Shown: piece by piece, positions 15,027 to 24,482 of the stretch
How positions within the stretch are numbered: the first letter of the stretch is position 1
How the letters are laid out: each line of letters begins with the position of its first letter
Source: Thalassospira lucentensis
GTDB taxonomy: Bacteria > Pseudomonadota > Alphaproteobacteria > Rhodospirillales > Thalassospiraceae
NCBI RefSeq assembly: GCF_032921865.1
Contig: NZ_CP136684.1
Span: 3,011,001 to 3,075,000 of the forward strand
Length of the DNA: 64,000 nucleotides
Direction of reading: 5' to 3'
Program-made: the position numbers and the translations under genes
The notes under the pieces: model-generated
Databases searched by the model: none
What the model saw: only the letters and a program-made list of their open reading frames with translations
Told to the model about the DNA's origin: nothing

Positions 15027-15332
15027 ATGGCCAAGAAAAGCGCCGTTCAGCGCGAACTTAAACGTGAGCGCCTGGCTAAGCAGCATGCTGCCAAGCGTGC
15101 CGCCCTTAAAGCGGTCATCAGCAACCGCGAGACGTCCCCTGAGGATCGTATCGCGGCTGTGATCAAACTCGCCCAGCTGCCACGCAACTCGGCCCGTATC
15201 CGTCAGCGTATTCGCTGCCAGGTTTCCGGTCGTCCGCGCGGTGTGTATCGCAAATTCCGCCTGTCCCGTATCGCCCTTCGTGAACTTGCTTCGCGTGGTC
15301 AGATCCCGGGCATGGTGAAGTCGAGCTGGTAA
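15027..15332 (+). CDS. rpsN: 30S ribosomal protein S14 (zinc-independent type)
   Basis: S14 completes the 30S head. The 101-residue product is the long form without the paired CxxC zinc motifs; only a single [15 protein letters not shown] motif is present. No zinc-responsive paralogue switch is therefore implied here. It sits 14 bp after rplE and 12 bp before rpsH. Confidence 0.97.
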   Translation: MAKKSAVQRELKRERLAKQHAAKRAALKAVISNRETSPEDRIAAVIKLAQLPRNSARIRQRIRCQVSGRPRGVYRKFRLSRIALRELASRGQIPGMVKSSW

Positions 15333-15344
15333 GGAGGACATCAC

Positions 15345-15743
15345 ATGTCGATGACTGATCCCGTAGGCGATATGCTCACGCGTATCCGCAACGGTCAGCG
15401 CGTTGGTAAATCCAGCGTTGCTTCGCCGGCTTCAAAACTGCGTACCGGTGTGCTGGATGTTCTCCAGCGCGAAGGTTATATCCGCGGTTACAGCATTAAT
15501 GAAATTCGCAAGGGCGTCAGCGAAATCAACATCGAACTCAAATATTTTGAGGGCGAAGGCGTGATTAAGCAGATCGACCGCGTCTCGACCCCTGGTCGTC
15601 GTGTCTATTCGAAGATCAAAGATCTTCCGAAAGTTTACAACGGCCTGGGCATCGCAGTCCTGTCCACTCCGAAAGGGGTTCTGTCGGATCAGGAGGCTCG
15701 CGAGCAGAATGTCGGCGGCGAAATCCTCTGCAAGGTATTCTAA
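15345..15743 (+). CDS. rpsH: 30S ribosomal protein S8
   Basis: S8 binds the central domain of 16S rRNA; in E. coli it represses the spc operon by binding near the rplE start. The 132-residue protein begins [18 protein letters not shown] and ends with the signature [20 protein letters not shown] followed by EILCKVF. GGAGGA precedes the start. Confidence 0.97.
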   Translation: MSMTDPVGDMLTRIRNGQRVGKSSVASPASKLRTGVLDVLQREGYIRGYSINEIRKGVSEINIELKYFEGEGVIKQIDRVSTPGRRVYSKIKDLPKVYNGLGIAVLSTPKGVLSDQEAREQNVGGEILCKVF

Positions 15744-15755
15744 GGAGGGCCAACG

Positions 15756-16289
15756 ATGTCGCGAGTAGGAAAAAACCCGGTGGTCGTGCCTAACGGCGTT
15801 ACCATCACCCTGACCGAAGAACAGATCAGTGCAAAAGGCAAGCTCGGTGAGCTTCGTCTGCCGCTGACCTCGGACGTAACTGTTTCACAGGATGACAACC
15901 AGATCACCGTGAAACCGGCCAACGATAGCAAGCGCGCACGTGCCCTTTGGGGTACCACCCGTGCCAATATCGCAAACCTCGTAACCGGGGTTTCGGACGG
16001 CTTCACCAAGAAACTGGAAATCACCGGTGTTGGTTACCGTGCGCAGGTCCAGGGCAATAAACTGGTTCTGCAGCTTGGCTTCTCTCATGACGTGGAAATG
16101 GAGATCCCCGCGGGTCTTAACGTCGTCGCAGAAAAGCCGACCCTTATCGCCATCTCTGGCGCAGATAAACAGCTCGTTGGTCAGTTCGCTGCAAATGCAC
16201 GCGGCTGGCGCGGTCCGGAGCCTTACAAAGGCAAAGGTGTCCGTTACGAAGGCGAGTATATCTTGCGCAAAGAAGGCAAGAAGAAGTAA
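15756..16289 (+). CDS. rplF: 50S ribosomal protein L6
   Basis: L6 lies near the factor-binding site of the large subunit. The 177-residue protein begins [15 protein letters not shown] and has the C-terminal signature [16 protein letters not shown]. Two duplicated alpha/beta domains fit the length. AAGGAGGG precedes the start. Confidence 0.97.
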   Translation: MSRVGKNPVVVPNGVTITLTEEQISAKGKLGELRLPLTSDVTVSQDDNQITVKPANDSKRARALWGTTRANIANLVTGVSDGFTKKLEITGVGYRAQVQGNKLVLQLGFSHDVEMEIPAGLNVVAEKPTLIAISGADKQLVGQFAANARGWRGPEPYKGKGVRYEGEYILRKEGKKK

Positions 16290-16300
16290 GGACTGGCACG

Positions 16301-16654
16301 ATGAAAAACGCGAGAAACCTCTTCGAGCGCCGCAAACGCCGCGTTCGTTTTGCGATCCGCCAGAAAGCGGCCGGTCGCCCGCGCCTCAGCGTGCACCGTT
16401 CCAACGCGCATATCTATGCACAGATCATCGACGATCTGGCAGGCAAGACCCTTGCCTGCGCATCGTCGGCCGAGAAAGATCTCGGTGGCAAAGGCAGCAA
16501 TGCCGAAGCAGCTGTGCTGGTCGGTAAAGCTATTGCCGAACGTGCCGTTGCCGCTGGTGTGAAAACGGTCGTATTCGATCGTGGCGGGTATTTGTTCCAT
16601 GGCCGGGTGAAAGCTCTGGCCGATGCCGCCCGTGAGGGCGGTCTGGACTTCTAA
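16301..16654 (+). CDS. rplR: 50S ribosomal protein L18
   Basis: L18 forms the 5S rRNA particle with L5 and L25. The 117-residue protein has the basic N-terminus ([15 protein letters not shown]), the core [20 protein letters not shown] and the C-terminal [20 protein letters not shown]. It lies 11 bp from both neighbours. Confidence 0.97.
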   Translation: MKNARNLFERRKRRVRFAIRQKAAGRPRLSVHRSNAHIYAQIIDDLAGKTLACASSAEKDLGGKGSNAEAAVLVGKAIAERAVAAGVKTVVFDRGGYLFHGRVKALADAAREGGLDF

Positions 16655-16665
16655 GGAGCACGACC

Positions 16666-17247
16666 ATGGCACGTAATCAGAATACACAACAGCAGCAGCA
16701 GGCGCCGAAAGCCCGTGAAGAAAACGAACTCGTCGACAAGCTGGTTGGTATCAACCGCGTCGCGAAAGTCGTTAAGGGCGGCCGTCGCTTTGCTTTCTCC
16801 GCAATGGTTGTCGTCGGTGACCAGCGCGGTCGCGTCGGATACGGCACGGGTAAAGCCCGTGAAGTTCCGGAAGCGATCCGCAAGGCTACCGAAGCAGCCA
16901 AGCGCAACATGATCCGCGTTCCGTTGCGTGAAGGCCGTACCCTTCACCACGATGTGCAGGGCCACTTTGGTGCAGGTCGGGTTATTCTCCGTTCTGCTCC
17001 GGCTGGTACCGGTATCATTGCTGGCGGTGCGATGCGCGCAGTTTTCGAAACCATGGGTGTTCAGGACGTCGTGTCCAAATGCACCGGTTCGAACAACCCG
17101 CACAACGTTATCCGTGCAACTCTTGACGCTCTGGTCAACGGCGCTTCACCGCGTCAGGTCGCTGCAAAACGCGGCCTGAAGGTTGGCGAGATCGTTGCCC
17201 GTCGCGATAGCGGTTCGGCTGCGGCCGCCGTTCTCGAAAAGGAGTAA
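16666..17247 (+). CDS. rpsE: 30S ribosomal protein S5
   Basis: S5 acts in decoding fidelity and mRNA entry. The 193-residue protein begins with a Gln-rich stretch ([11 protein letters not shown]), has the dsRNA-binding-like core [19 protein letters not shown] where spectinomycin contacts occur in homologues, and a C-terminal domain with [18 protein letters not shown]. No deletion is visible in the spectinomycin loop. Confidence 0.97.
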   Translation: MARNQNTQQQQQAPKAREENELVDKLVGINRVAKVVKGGRRFAFSAMVVVGDQRGRVGYGTGKAREVPEAIRKATEAAKRNMIRVPLREGRTLHHDVQGHFGAGRVILRSAPAGTGIIAGGAMRAVFETMGVQDVVSKCTGSNNPHNVIRATLDALVNGASPRQVAAKRGLKVGEIVARRDSGSAAAAVLEKE

Positions 17248-17253
17248 TTCGAT

Positions 17254-17448
17254 ATGGCTGCTAAGAAAAAAGCGACCGTACGCGTTACCCAGACGGGTTC
17301 GCCGATCGGACGTCCGGCTGATCAGCGCCAGACCCTTGTGGGTCTTGGCCTGAACAAACTGCACCGGACTCGTGAGCTGGAAGATACTCCGGCTGTTCGC
17401 GGTATGATCGCCAAGGTCAAGCACCTCGTCCGCGTGGACGAGGCCTGA
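17254..17448 (+). CDS. rpmD: 50S ribosomal protein L30
   Basis: The 64-residue protein is of the short bacterial L30 type, with [20 protein letters not shown] and the C-terminal LVRVDEA. It starts 6 bp after rpsE and is followed by a 30-bp gap before rplO. L30 is non-essential in several bacteria but kept in this cluster. Confidence 0.96.
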   Translation: MAAKKKATVRVTQTGSPIGRPADQRQTLVGLGLNKLHRTRELEDTPAVRGMIAKVKHLVRVDEA

Positions 17449-17478
17449 TTGGCCCCCAGATCGAAAAGGTGTTGATTA

Positions 17479-17964
17479 ATGAAACTCAACGAACTTGCCG
17501 ATAACCCGGGTGCCCGCAAGGCGCGCACCCGCGTCGGTCGCGGTATCGGTTCGGGTAAAGGCAAAACTTCTGGCGCAGGTCAGAAGGGTCAGACTTCCCG
17601 TTCCGGTGTAGCGATCAATGGCTTCGAAGGCGGGCAGATGCCAATCTACCGTCGTCTTCCGAAGCGCGGCTTTAAAAATCCGTTCCGGAAACTGTTCGGT
17701 GTTGTGAACCTTGGTACCCTTCAGACCGCCGTTGATAACGGTGTTCTTGAAGAAGGTGCGAATGTCACCATCGAAGTTCTGGTCGAAAAAGGCCTGGCCC
17801 GTCCGCAGAAAGACGGTCTGCGTCTGCTCGCCAAAGGCGAACTGAAAGCGAAACTGAACATCGAAGTTACCGGTGCTTCCAAGTCGGCTATCGAAGCCGT
17901 CGAGAAAGCTGGTGGTTCGGTCAAGGTTCTTGCTCCGGTCGTCGCAGCAGAAACCGCAGAATAA
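17479..17964 (+). CDS. rplO: 50S ribosomal protein L15
   Basis: L15 is a late-assembly protein. The 161-residue product has the glycine-rich N-terminal arm ([20 protein letters not shown]) and the C-terminal fold with [18 protein letters not shown]. It precedes secY by 81 bp, a gap filled by a strong hairpin. Confidence 0.97.
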   Translation: MKLNELADNPGARKARTRVGRGIGSGKGKTSGAGQKGQTSRSGVAINGFEGGQMPIYRRLPKRGFKNPFRKLFGVVNLGTLQTAVDNGVLEEGANVTIEVLVEKGLARPQKDGLRLLAKGELKAKLNIEVTGASKSAIEAVEKAGGSVKVLAPVVAAETAE

Positions 17965-17980
17965 GCCTCTATGACTACGT

Positions 17981-18024
17981 GAGGGTCCGGTTCCCAAGAT
18001 TACGGGACCGGACCCTCCAGTTTT
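17981..18024 (+). terminator. Strong hairpin with T4 between rplO and secY
   Basis: GAGGGTCCGGTTCCC (17981-17995) pairs with GGGACCGGACCCTC (18004-18017), 14 bp with one bulged T and an 8-base loop, followed by CAG and TTTT at 18021-18024. It looks like an intrinsic terminator. Because secY and adk lie downstream with no separate obvious promoter, it may act as a partial terminator that lowers secY expression relative to the ribosomal genes. Confidence 0.55.
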
Positions 18025-18045
18025 AGCGTATTGGGAGATGAGTGC

Positions 18046-19392
18046 ATGGCATCGGCCGCCGAGCAGCTTGCCGCGAACCTGAACTGGTCGTCTTTTTCTA
18101 AGGCAACCGAGCTTAAAAAGCGTATCTGGTTCACTTTGGGCGCGCTTATAGTTTACCGTCTGGGAACCTATATTCCTATTCCCGGCGTTGACCCGTCCAT
18201 TCTTGCTGATATTTTCCAGCAGAATGCTGGTGGCGTCCTGGGCATGTTTGACATGTTTGCTGGTGGTGCGCTTGGGCGTATGACCATCTTCGCGCTGAAC
18301 ATCATGCCTTATATCTCTGCCTCGATCATCATTCAGCTGATGACCACTGTTTCGCCAAGCCTTGAGGCTATGAAAAAAGAGGGCGAGCAGGGGCGTAAAA
18401 AGATTAATCAATATACCCGTTATCTGACCGTTCTGATCGCCACGATCCAGGCGTGGGGCATTGCTGTTGGTCTTGAAAGCATGAGCGGTTCAACCGGCTC
18501 TGCGGTTCATGATCCGGGCATGTTCTTCCGCTTTACCGCGGTCGTGACGCTTGTTGGCGGCACCATGTTCCTGATGTGGCTGGGCGAACAGATCACCCAG
18601 CGCGGTATCGGTAACGGCATTTCGCTTATCATCTTTACCGGCATTGTTGCGGGCCTTCCGGCCGCGATTGCGGGCACCCTTGAACTGGGCCGTACCGGTG
18701 CGATTTCGGCACTGGTGATCGTTGCGATCCTCGTTCTGGCTGTTGCTGTCATTGCCTTCATCGTGTTCGTGGAACGTGCGCAGCGCCGTGTTCTGATCCA
18801 GTACCCGAAACGCCAGGTCGGCATGAAGGTCATGGAAGGTCAGAGCTCGCATCTGCCGCTCAAGATCAACACGGCCGGCGTTATTCCGCCGATCTTTGCA
18901 AGCTCGCTTCTGCTGATGCCGCTTTCGGTTGCACAGTTCACTGCCGGTGCGGATGCGCCTGTGTGGCTCAGCACCGTGACGGCACTGCTTGGCCGTGGCC
19001 AGCCGCTTTATATCGGTCTGTATATCGCGCTTATCGTCTTCTTTGCCTTCTTCTACACCGCGGTTGTTTTCAACCCGGAAGATACGGCAGACAACCTGAA
19101 AAAACATGGCGGCTTCATTCCGGGCATCCGTCCGGGCAAGAATACCGCCAACTATCTGGATTTCATCCTGACCCGTCTGACGGTCATCGGTGCGGCTTAT
19201 CTGGCATTCGTCTGTATCCTGCCGGAACTGCTGATCGCCGAATGGTCTGTGCCGTTCTACTTTGGTGGGACTAGCTTGCTGATCGTTGTCACGGTAACCA
19301 TGGATACCGTAGCACAGATCCAGTCGCATATGCTGGCTCACCAGTATGAAGGCCTGATCAAGAAATCCAAATTGCGTGGACGCCGCCGCTAA
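18046..19392 (+). CDS. secY: Preprotein translocase subunit SecY
   Basis: SecY is the channel of the Sec translocon in the inner membrane, with SecE and SecG. I start at ATG 18046 (MASAAEQLAANLNWSS, 448 residues) because GGGAGATGAG lies about 7 bp upstream; an in-frame codon at 18031 would place the start inside that element. Ten hydrophobic segments are visible, with the plug region GMFDMFAGGALGRM, the signature IMPYISASIIIQLMT, and the cytosolic C-terminus ending KKSKLRGRRR. Confidence 0.97.
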   Translation: MASAAEQLAANLNWSSFSKATELKKRIWFTLGALIVYRLGTYIPIPGVDPSILADIFQQNAGGVLGMFDMFAGGALGRMTIFALNIMPYISASIIIQLMTTVSPSLEAMKKEGEQGRKKINQYTRYLTVLIATIQAWGIAVGLESMSGSTGSAVHDPGMFFRFTAVVTLVGGTMFLMWLGEQITQRGIGNGISLIIFTGIVAGLPAAIAGTLELGRTGAISALVIVAILVLAVAVIAFIVFVERAQRRVLIQYPKRQVGMKVMEGQSSHLPLKINTAGVIPPIFASSLLLMPLSVAQFTAGADAPVWLSTVTALLGRGQPLYIGLYIALIVFFAFFYTAVVFNPEDTADNLKKHGGFIPGIRPGKNTANYLDFILTRLTVIGAAYLAFVCILPELLIAEWSVPFYFGGTSLLIVVTVTMDTVAQIQSHMLAHQYEGLIKKSKLRGRRR

Positions 19393-19425
19393 GGCGGCGC
19401 CACCAAGACCGTCAGGGGGACGACA

Positions 19426-20070
19426 ATGAACATTATCCTTCTTGGCCCTCCGGGTGCTGGCAAAGGGACCCAGGCAAAGCGTCTTGAAACCGGACGCGGC
19501 ATGATTCAGCTTTCGACCGGTGACATGCTGCGCGCAGCGGTCGCCGCCGGTACCGAGCTGGGGCAGAAGGCAAAGGAAGTCATGGATGCGGGCAAGCTCG
19601 TCTCCGACGATCTGATGATCGGTCTGATTTCCGAACGACTTGACCAGGACGATACCAAGAACGGTTTCATTCTGGATGGTTTTCCGCGCACCACAGCCCA
19701 GGCACATGCCCTGGATGTGATGCTGGAAACCAAGGGACTGGCACTTGATTATGTGATCGAGTTGCGGGTTGACGATGCCGCCCTTGTGGCGCGTATCGTT
19801 GGTCGCTACACCTGCGCGAAATGCGGGCAGGGATACCATGACGAGTTCCAGAAACCCAAGCAGGACGGTGTGTGCGACGTATGTGGCAGCACCGAATTCA
19901 AACGCCGTGCGGATGACAATGCCGAGACGGTCACATCGCGACTGGAAGCTTATCACAAGCAGACAGCACCGATCATTCCCTACTATGAGAATGCCGGTAA
20001 GCTGAAAACAGTTGACGGGATGGCCGAAATCGACGAAGTTACGCGCGAGATAGAAGCCATCCTGGGGTAA
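19426..20070 (+). CDS. adk: Adenylate kinase (zinc-binding lid)
   Basis: The enzyme converts ATP + AMP to 2 ADP. The 214-residue protein has the P-loop GPPGAGKGT (residues 7-15), DGFPRT near 84-89, and a long LID domain with Cys130, Cys133, Cys150 and Cys153, which predict a structural zinc site; E. coli Adk lacks this. Position between secY and rpsM is normal for alphaproteobacteria. It follows secY by 33 bp with GGGGG ahead of the ATG. Confidence 0.97.
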   Translation: MNIILLGPPGAGKGTQAKRLETGRGMIQLSTGDMLRAAVAAGTELGQKAKEVMDAGKLVSDDLMIGLISERLDQDDTKNGFILDGFPRTTAQAHALDVMLETKGLALDYVIELRVDDAALVARIVGRYTCAKCGQGYHDEFQKPKQDGVCDVCGSTEFKRRADDNAETVTSRLEAYHKQTAPIIPYYENAGKLKTVDGMAEIDEVTREIEAILG

Positions 20071-20190
20071 TTTCCCGGGCAGGGCATTTTTTTGCTGGCG
20101 GGTTGGCAGTATTGCTGGCCCGCTTTTGCAGCGCCCCGTCCTACCGGATCTGCCGCAGGGTTTGTTAACAGGAAACAGGAGTCTCACACA

Positions 20191-20559
20191 GTGGCTCGTA
20201 TTGCTGGCGTAAACATCCCGACCGCTAAGCGTGTCGTGATTGCGCTTACCTACATCACCGGCATTGGCCCGGCGAAAGCTAAAGAAATTTGCGCAAAGGT
20301 TGGCATCGAAGCAGCAACCCGCGTTCATCAGCTCTCTGATGACCAGGTTCTCAAGGTGCGTGAAGTCATCGACGCTGATTACACCGTCGAAGGCGACCTT
20401 CGTCGTGAAACCGCAATGAACATTAAACGTCTGATGGACCTGGGCTGCTATCGCGGTCTGCGTCATCGTCGCGGTCTCCCGGTACGCGGTCAGCGTACCC
20501 ACACCAACGCCCGCACCCGCAAGGGCCCGGCTAAGCCGATCGCTGGCAAGAAGAAGTAA
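20191..20559 (+). CDS. rpsM: 30S ribosomal protein S13
   Basis: S13 connects the 30S head to P-site tRNA and the 50S subunit. I start at GTG 20191, giving (M)[20 protein letters not shown] and 122 residues, the family standard; ACAGGAG lies at good distance upstream. Earlier in-frame starts would add unconserved residues. The C-terminus ([19 protein letters not shown]) is canonical. It begins the alpha operon. Confidence 0.97.
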   Translation: MARIAGVNIPTAKRVVIALTYITGIGPAKAKEICAKVGIEAATRVHQLSDDQVLKVREVIDADYTVEGDLRRETAMNIKRLMDLGCYRGLRHRRGLPVRGQRTHTNARTRKGPAKPIAGKKK

Positions 20560-20574
20560 GGTAGGGGACAGACA

Positions 20575-20967
20575 ATGGCAAAAGCTCCTCAGACTCGCGT
20601 GCGTCGCCGCGAGCGGAAGAACATTACGAACGGTATCGCGCACGTAAACGCGACCTTCAACAACACCATGATCACCATCACCGACGTTCAGGGTAACACT
20701 ATTTCCTGGTCGACCGCTGGTGGTATGGGTTTCCGCGGTTCGCGTAAATCGACCCCGTATGCTGCACAGATTGCTGCTGAAGATGCAGGTAAAAAAGCTG
20801 CTGAACACGGCATGAAAACCCTTGAAGTTCAGGTTAAAGGCCCGGGTTCGGGACGTGAATCTGCTCTTCGTGCGCTGCAGGCGGTTGGTTTCACCATTAC
20901 GTCGATCAAAGACGTAACGCCGATTCCGCACAACGGTTGCCGTCCGCGTAAACGTCGTCGCGTCTAA
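20575..20967 (+). CDS. rpsK: 30S ribosomal protein S11
   Basis: S11 is a platform protein near the mRNA Shine-Dalgarno duplex. The 130-residue product contains [19 protein letters not shown] and ends with the conserved [10 protein letters not shown]. The gene that follows is rpoA; rpsD, present here in E. coli, is absent, as in other alphaproteobacteria. Confidence 0.98.
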   Translation: MAKAPQTRVRRRERKNITNGIAHVNATFNNTMITITDVQGNTISWSTAGGMGFRGSRKSTPYAAQIAAEDAGKKAAEHGMKTLEVQVKGPGSGRESALRALQAVGFTITSIKDVTPIPHNGCRPRKRRRV

Positions 20968-20997
20968 TCGCGCCGATCTGCGGACGACCCCGCGTTT

Positions 20998-21017
20998 GGG
21001 CCCGGGCGACCGGGCCT
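20998..21017 (+). promoter_or_regulatory. GC-rich hairpin with GNRA loop before rpoA
   Basis: GGCCCGG (20999-21005) pairs with CCGGGCC (21010-21016) around the tetraloop GCGA, a stable GNRA loop, with one more G-U pair outside. No T run follows. It lies in the 120-bp rpsK-rpoA gap and could be a processing or stability element setting rpoA dosage. Confidence 0.4.
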
Positions 21018-21087
21018 CTTCGCGTTTCTCGCGGGGGCCAATTTTGTGCCCCCCTTACCATAGGCTCCAGTTGCGAAGGTGGGTCTC

Positions 21088-22104
21088 GTGATTCAAAAGA
21101 ACTGGCAGGAACTGATTAAGCCGACCAAGCTTGATGTTACTCCGGGTACGGATGCCAGCCGCATCGGTACGATCGTGGCGGAACCGCTGGAGCGCGGTTT
21201 TGGTCAGACTCTGGGTAACGCGCTGCGTCGCATTCTGCTGTCGTCGCTCCAGGGTTCGGCGGTTACTGCGATCCAGATCGACGGTGTATTGCACGAATTT
21301 TCGTCGATCCCGGGCGTGCGTGAAGATGTCACCGACATCATCCTGAATATCAAGACCATGGGTGTGCGCATGCATGCCGAAGGTCCGAAGAAAATGGCGC
21401 TTAAAGCGACCGGTCCGGGTGCTGTCACCGCGGGTCAGATCGAAACCGGTGCCGACATCGAAATCCTTAACCCGGATCTCGAGCTGTGCCATCTTGATGA
21501 TGGTGCGACGCTGAACATCGAATTCACCGTTGATAACGGTAAAGGCTATGTTGCTGCGACCTCGCATCGTTCGTCGGATGCGCCGATCGGTCTTATTCCG
21601 ATTGATGCAATCTTCAGCCCGATCCGTAAAGTGGCCTACAAGGTGGAAAACACCCGTGTTGGTCAGGATACCGATTATGACAAGCTGTCGCTGACCGTTG
21701 AAACCAACGGCTCGGTCACCCCGGAAGATGCAATGGCACTTGCTGCCCGTATCCTTCAGGACCAGCTGTCGCTGTTCGTCAACTTCGACGAGCCGGAAGC
21801 GGTTGTCGAAGAGAAGAAAGAAGACGAACTGCCGTTCAACCGCAATCTGCTGCGCAAGGTCGACGAGCTCGAGCTGTCGGTCCGTTCGGCAAACTGCCTC
21901 AAGAACGACAACATCATCTATATCGGTGATCTGGTTCAGAAAACCGAAGCAGAAATGCTTCGTACGCCGAACTTCGGTCGTAAGTCGCTGAACGAAATCA
22001 AGGATGTTCTGGCTCAGATGGGTCTGCATCTTGGTATGGAAGTCGGCGGTTGGCCGCCGGAAAATATCGAAGAACTCGCTCGCAAGTTCGAAGACCCGTT
22101 CTAA
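21088..22104 (+). CDS. rpoA: DNA-directed RNA polymerase subunit alpha
   Basis: The alpha subunit dimerises to start RNA polymerase assembly, and its C-terminal domain contacts UP elements and activators. I start at GTG 21088 ((M)[16 protein letters not shown], 338 residues) because the alphaproteobacterial family starts there and AAGGTGGG lies 5-6 bp upstream; a GTG at 21079 overlaps that site. N-terminal dimerisation segment [19 protein letters not shown] and C-terminal helix-hairpin motif [17 protein letters not shown] are clear. Confidence 0.97.
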   Translation: MIQKNWQELIKPTKLDVTPGTDASRIGTIVAEPLERGFGQTLGNALRRILLSSLQGSAVTAIQIDGVLHEFSSIPGVREDVTDIILNIKTMGVRMHAEGPKKMALKATGPGAVTAGQIETGADIEILNPDLELCHLDDGATLNIEFTVDNGKGYVAATSHRSSDAPIGLIPIDAIFSPIRKVAYKVENTRVGQDTDYDKLSLTVETNGSVTPEDAMALAARILQDQLSLFVNFDEPEAVVEEKKEDELPFNRNLLRKVDELELSVRSANCLKNDNIIYIGDLVQKTEAEMLRTPNFGRKSLNEIKDVLAQMGLHLGMEVGGWPPENIEELARKFEDPF

Positions 22105-22144
22105 GAACGGATCTTCGGCCTTCGGGTCGGTACTTTGGACTGCC

Positions 22145-22193
22145 GGGGCAGGCGTTCTGCCCCAACCAGAAACCCGGTTTTCGGAATTTCTGG
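22145..22193 (+). promoter_or_regulatory. Tandem stem-loops between rpoA and rplQ
   Basis: GGGGCAG (22145-22151) pairs with CTGCCCC (22157-22163) around 5 bases; CCAGAAA (22166-22172) then pairs with TTTCTGG (22187-22193), enclosing a small CCG/CGG stem. Neither is followed by a T run. In addition CCGTTC/GAACGG flanks the rpoA stop codon. Together they may mark mRNA processing in the 196-bp gap before rplQ. Confidence 0.4.
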
Positions 22194-22300
22194 CGGGCTG
22201 GTGCCCAAAACCGCACGTGCATGACCTGATTTAATCAGGGTGGCGGCGCGGTATCACAATCGGTTTCGTGAGCGAAGCCAAGGCAATAAGGAGAGTTCCT

Positions 22301-22732
22301 ATGCGTCACGGTATGCAAGGCCGTAAGCTTAATCGTACGTCGTCCCATCGTAAGGCGATGTTCTCTAACATGGCGGTTTCGCTGCTCACCCACGAGCAGA
22401 TCAAAACCACTCTTCCGAAGGCCAAGGATCTTCGCCCGTATGTCGAAAAACTGATTACGCTGGGCAAGCGGGGCGACCTGCATGCACGCCGTCAGGCCAT
22501 TTCGATCCTGCGTGACGAGAAAGTCGTTGCCAAGCTGTTCGGCGAAATTGCTGATCGCTACAAAGAGCGTTCGGGTGGTTACACCCGCGTTCTCAAGGCT
22601 GGCTTCCGTTATGGCGATGCTGCTCCGGTTGCTGTGATCGAACTCGTTGATCGCAACCCGGAAGCAAAAGGCGCGGAAGACCGTGCTCGCCTTGAAGCAG
22701 AGGGCGAAGGCGAAGAAGCGTCTGCTGAATAA
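22301..22732 (+). CDS. rplQ: 50S ribosomal protein L17
   Basis: L17 lies near the tunnel exit. I start at ATG 22301 ([20 protein letters not shown], 143 residues), the family N-terminus; ATAAGGAGAG is 6-13 bp upstream. The C-terminus has an acidic tail rich in Glu/Ala beyond the E. coli length. It closes the alpha operon and is followed by a strong terminator. Confidence 0.97.
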   Translation: MRHGMQGRKLNRTSSHRKAMFSNMAVSLLTHEQIKTTLPKAKDLRPYVEKLITLGKRGDLHARRQAISILRDEKVVAKLFGEIADRYKERSGGYTRVLKAGFRYGDAAPVAVIELVDRNPEAKGAEDRARLEAEGEGEEASAE

Positions 22733-22756
22733 GCAACGTTTCGGCCTTTAAGATAG

Positions 22757-22793
22757 AAACGGGCGGTGCCAATGGTACCGCCCGTTTTCTTTT
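22757..22793 (+). terminator. Intrinsic terminator after rplQ
   Basis: AAACGGGCGGT (22757-22767) pairs with ACCGCCCGTTT (22777-22787), extended by a small inner stem, and is followed by TTTTCTTTT. It is the first convincing intrinsic terminator of the ribosomal supercluster and marks its end. Confidence 0.85.
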
Positions 22794-22927
22794 GTCATTA
22801 TCGCGCATTGGAAATATTTCGAAATTCATCATATTTCCGCCAAGGTTGCGCGCAAATCCTGATCACCCTAATTTCTGTCGGGGATCTAGAACCCGACCAG
22901 ACTGTTTTCCGCCCTGATCGGGGCATG

Positions 22928-22966
22928 TATCCCTTGATACGGCCGATTTTGTTCTATCAAGGGATA
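22928..22966 (+). promoter_or_regulatory. 12-bp perfect inverted repeat upstream of the Do-type protease
   Basis: TATCCCTTGATA (22928-22939) and TATCAAGGGATA (22955-22966) are exact reverse complements separated by 15 bases. The right arm ends one base before an in-frame ATG (22968) and contains AAGGGA, which could be that start's ribosome site. It is either a DNA operator or an RNA hairpin that hides a ribosome site; both are inference. Confidence 0.5.
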
Positions 22967-23003
22967 GATGCGCTGGCTTTATGAAGAAAAGAGAGAGTTC
23001 GAC

Positions 23004-24443
23004 GTGCAGGCACGATTGATTGCGACCGTCATGACCGGGATCATGATTGTATCGGGGGCCATGTTTGGCCAGATTGGGTTGGCCTCGGCACAGGATCGGC
23101 GCCTGCCCGAAAGCCAGACCGAAATAAAGATGTCCCTGTCGCCGCTGGTGAAGCAAACCGCCCCGGCCGTGGTCAATATCTATACCAAAAAGGTCGTCAC
23201 CACCCAGCAGCGCAGCCCGTTTTTCAACGATCCGTTCTTTCGCCAGTTCTTTGGTGACCGTTTCGGCGGGGCATTCGGCGCACCGCGCCAACGGGTGGAG
23301 CGGTCACTTGGTTCCGGGGTGATTGTCTCGTCGGATGGCACAATCGTGACCAATCATCACGTGATCGAAGGGGCCAGCGAAATTCGCGTCGTCCTGCATG
23401 ACAATCGTGAATTCGATGCCGAACTGGTTGGTTCGGACGAACGCACCGACCTTGCCGTTCTGCGCCTGCGCGATGTGAAGGATGAATTGCCGGCGATTAC
23501 CCTTGGCGACTCCGACGCGGTCGAAGTCGGTGATCTGGTCCTTGCCATCGGCAACCCGTTCGGGGTCGGGCAGACCGTCACCAGCGGCATTGTTTCCGCA
23601 TTGGCACGTGCCGGTGTTACGGGGCAGGATTACCAATCCTTTATCCAGACCGATGCCGCGATCAACCCGGGAAATTCCGGCGGGGCGCTTGTCGATATTG
23701 ATGGCAAGCTGATCGGGGTAAATTCGGCAATCTTTACCAAATCGGGCGGGTCGAACGGCATTGGTTTTGCCGTTCCCGTCAATATGGTCAAGGTGGTGAT
23801 GCGCGGCCTGATCAGTGGCGATTTGCGTCGCCCGTGGCTGGGAGCAGCCGGGCAGTCGGTGACCGCCGATCTGGCATCGTCGCTTGATCTGGATCGTCCG
23901 CACGGTGTTCTGATCAACGAAGTACGCCAGGGCAGCCCGGCCAATCGGGGCGGGCTTCTGCCCGGTGACGTCGTGATTGCGGTGAACGGTCTGCCGGTCG
24001 ATAACCCGAACGAGCTTAAATTCCGTATCGCGACGCTGGAGCTTGATCACGATGCAGAACTTTCCGTGCTGCGCAAGGGGCAGGAAGTGATGCTTCGGAT
24101 GCCGCTTGAAGTCGCCCCGGAACTGCCGGCGCGCGAAGAAACCGAGGTCGAAGGCCGCAATCCGTTCAGCGGATCGAAAATCGCCAATGTGAACCCGGCA
24201 CTTGCCGATGAAATCGGCATCGATACGCTAAGCAACGGTGTGGTCGTCCTTGCTGTAAAACGCGATAGCCTTGCGCGGCGCGCGCGCATCCAGCCCGGCG
24301 ATTATATCGTCGAGGTCAATGGGGTGCCGATTGACACGGTCGCCCGCCTGAAGGAAGTTGTGAAGGCTGGCGAACGCGCCCGTGAGTGGTCGATTGCGGT
24401 CAAACGCGATGGCAAGGTTCTGACCGCTGAATTCACGCTGTAA
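23004..24443 (+). CDS. Periplasmic Do-type serine endoprotease (DegP/DegQ family)
   Basis: An HtrA-family protease/chaperone that degrades misfolded envelope proteins. From GTG 23004 the product is 479 residues with a typical signal peptide (MQARLIATVMTGIMIVSGAM, cleavage near ASA-QD at 29-30). The catalytic triad is His119 (TNHHV), Asp149 (TDLAV) and Ser225 (NPGNSGGAL), followed by two PDZ domains (about 260-355 and 375-475). ATG 22968 is an alternative start with an AAGGGA site, but it would put a charged 12-residue extension before the signal peptide. rarA follows after 39 bp. Confidence 0.93.
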   Translation: MQARLIATVMTGIMIVSGAMFGQIGLASAQDRRLPESQTEIKMSLSPLVKQTAPAVVNIYTKKVVTTQQRSPFFNDPFFRQFFGDRFGGAFGAPRQRVERSLGSGVIVSSDGTIVTNHHVIEGASEIRVVLHDNREFDAELVGSDERTDLAVLRLRDVKDELPAITLGDSDAVEVGDLVLAIGNPFGVGQTVTSGIVSALARAGVTGQDYQSFIQTDAAINPGNSGGALVDIDGKLIGVNSAIFTKSGGSNGIGFAVPVNMVKVVMRGLISGDLRRPWLGAAGQSVTADLASSLDLDRPHGVLINEVRQGSPANRGGLLPGDVVIAVNGLPVDNPNELKFRIATLELDHDAELSVLRKGQEVMLRMPLEVAPELPAREETEVEGRNPFSGSKIANVNPALADEIGIDTLSNGVVVLAVKRDSLARRARIQPGDYIVEVNGVPIDTVARLKEVVKAGERAREWSIAVKRDGKVLTAEFTL

Positions 24444-24482
24444 CCGGCCGCCGCAACGCTTACCAAGGATCAAAGGCCCCAC

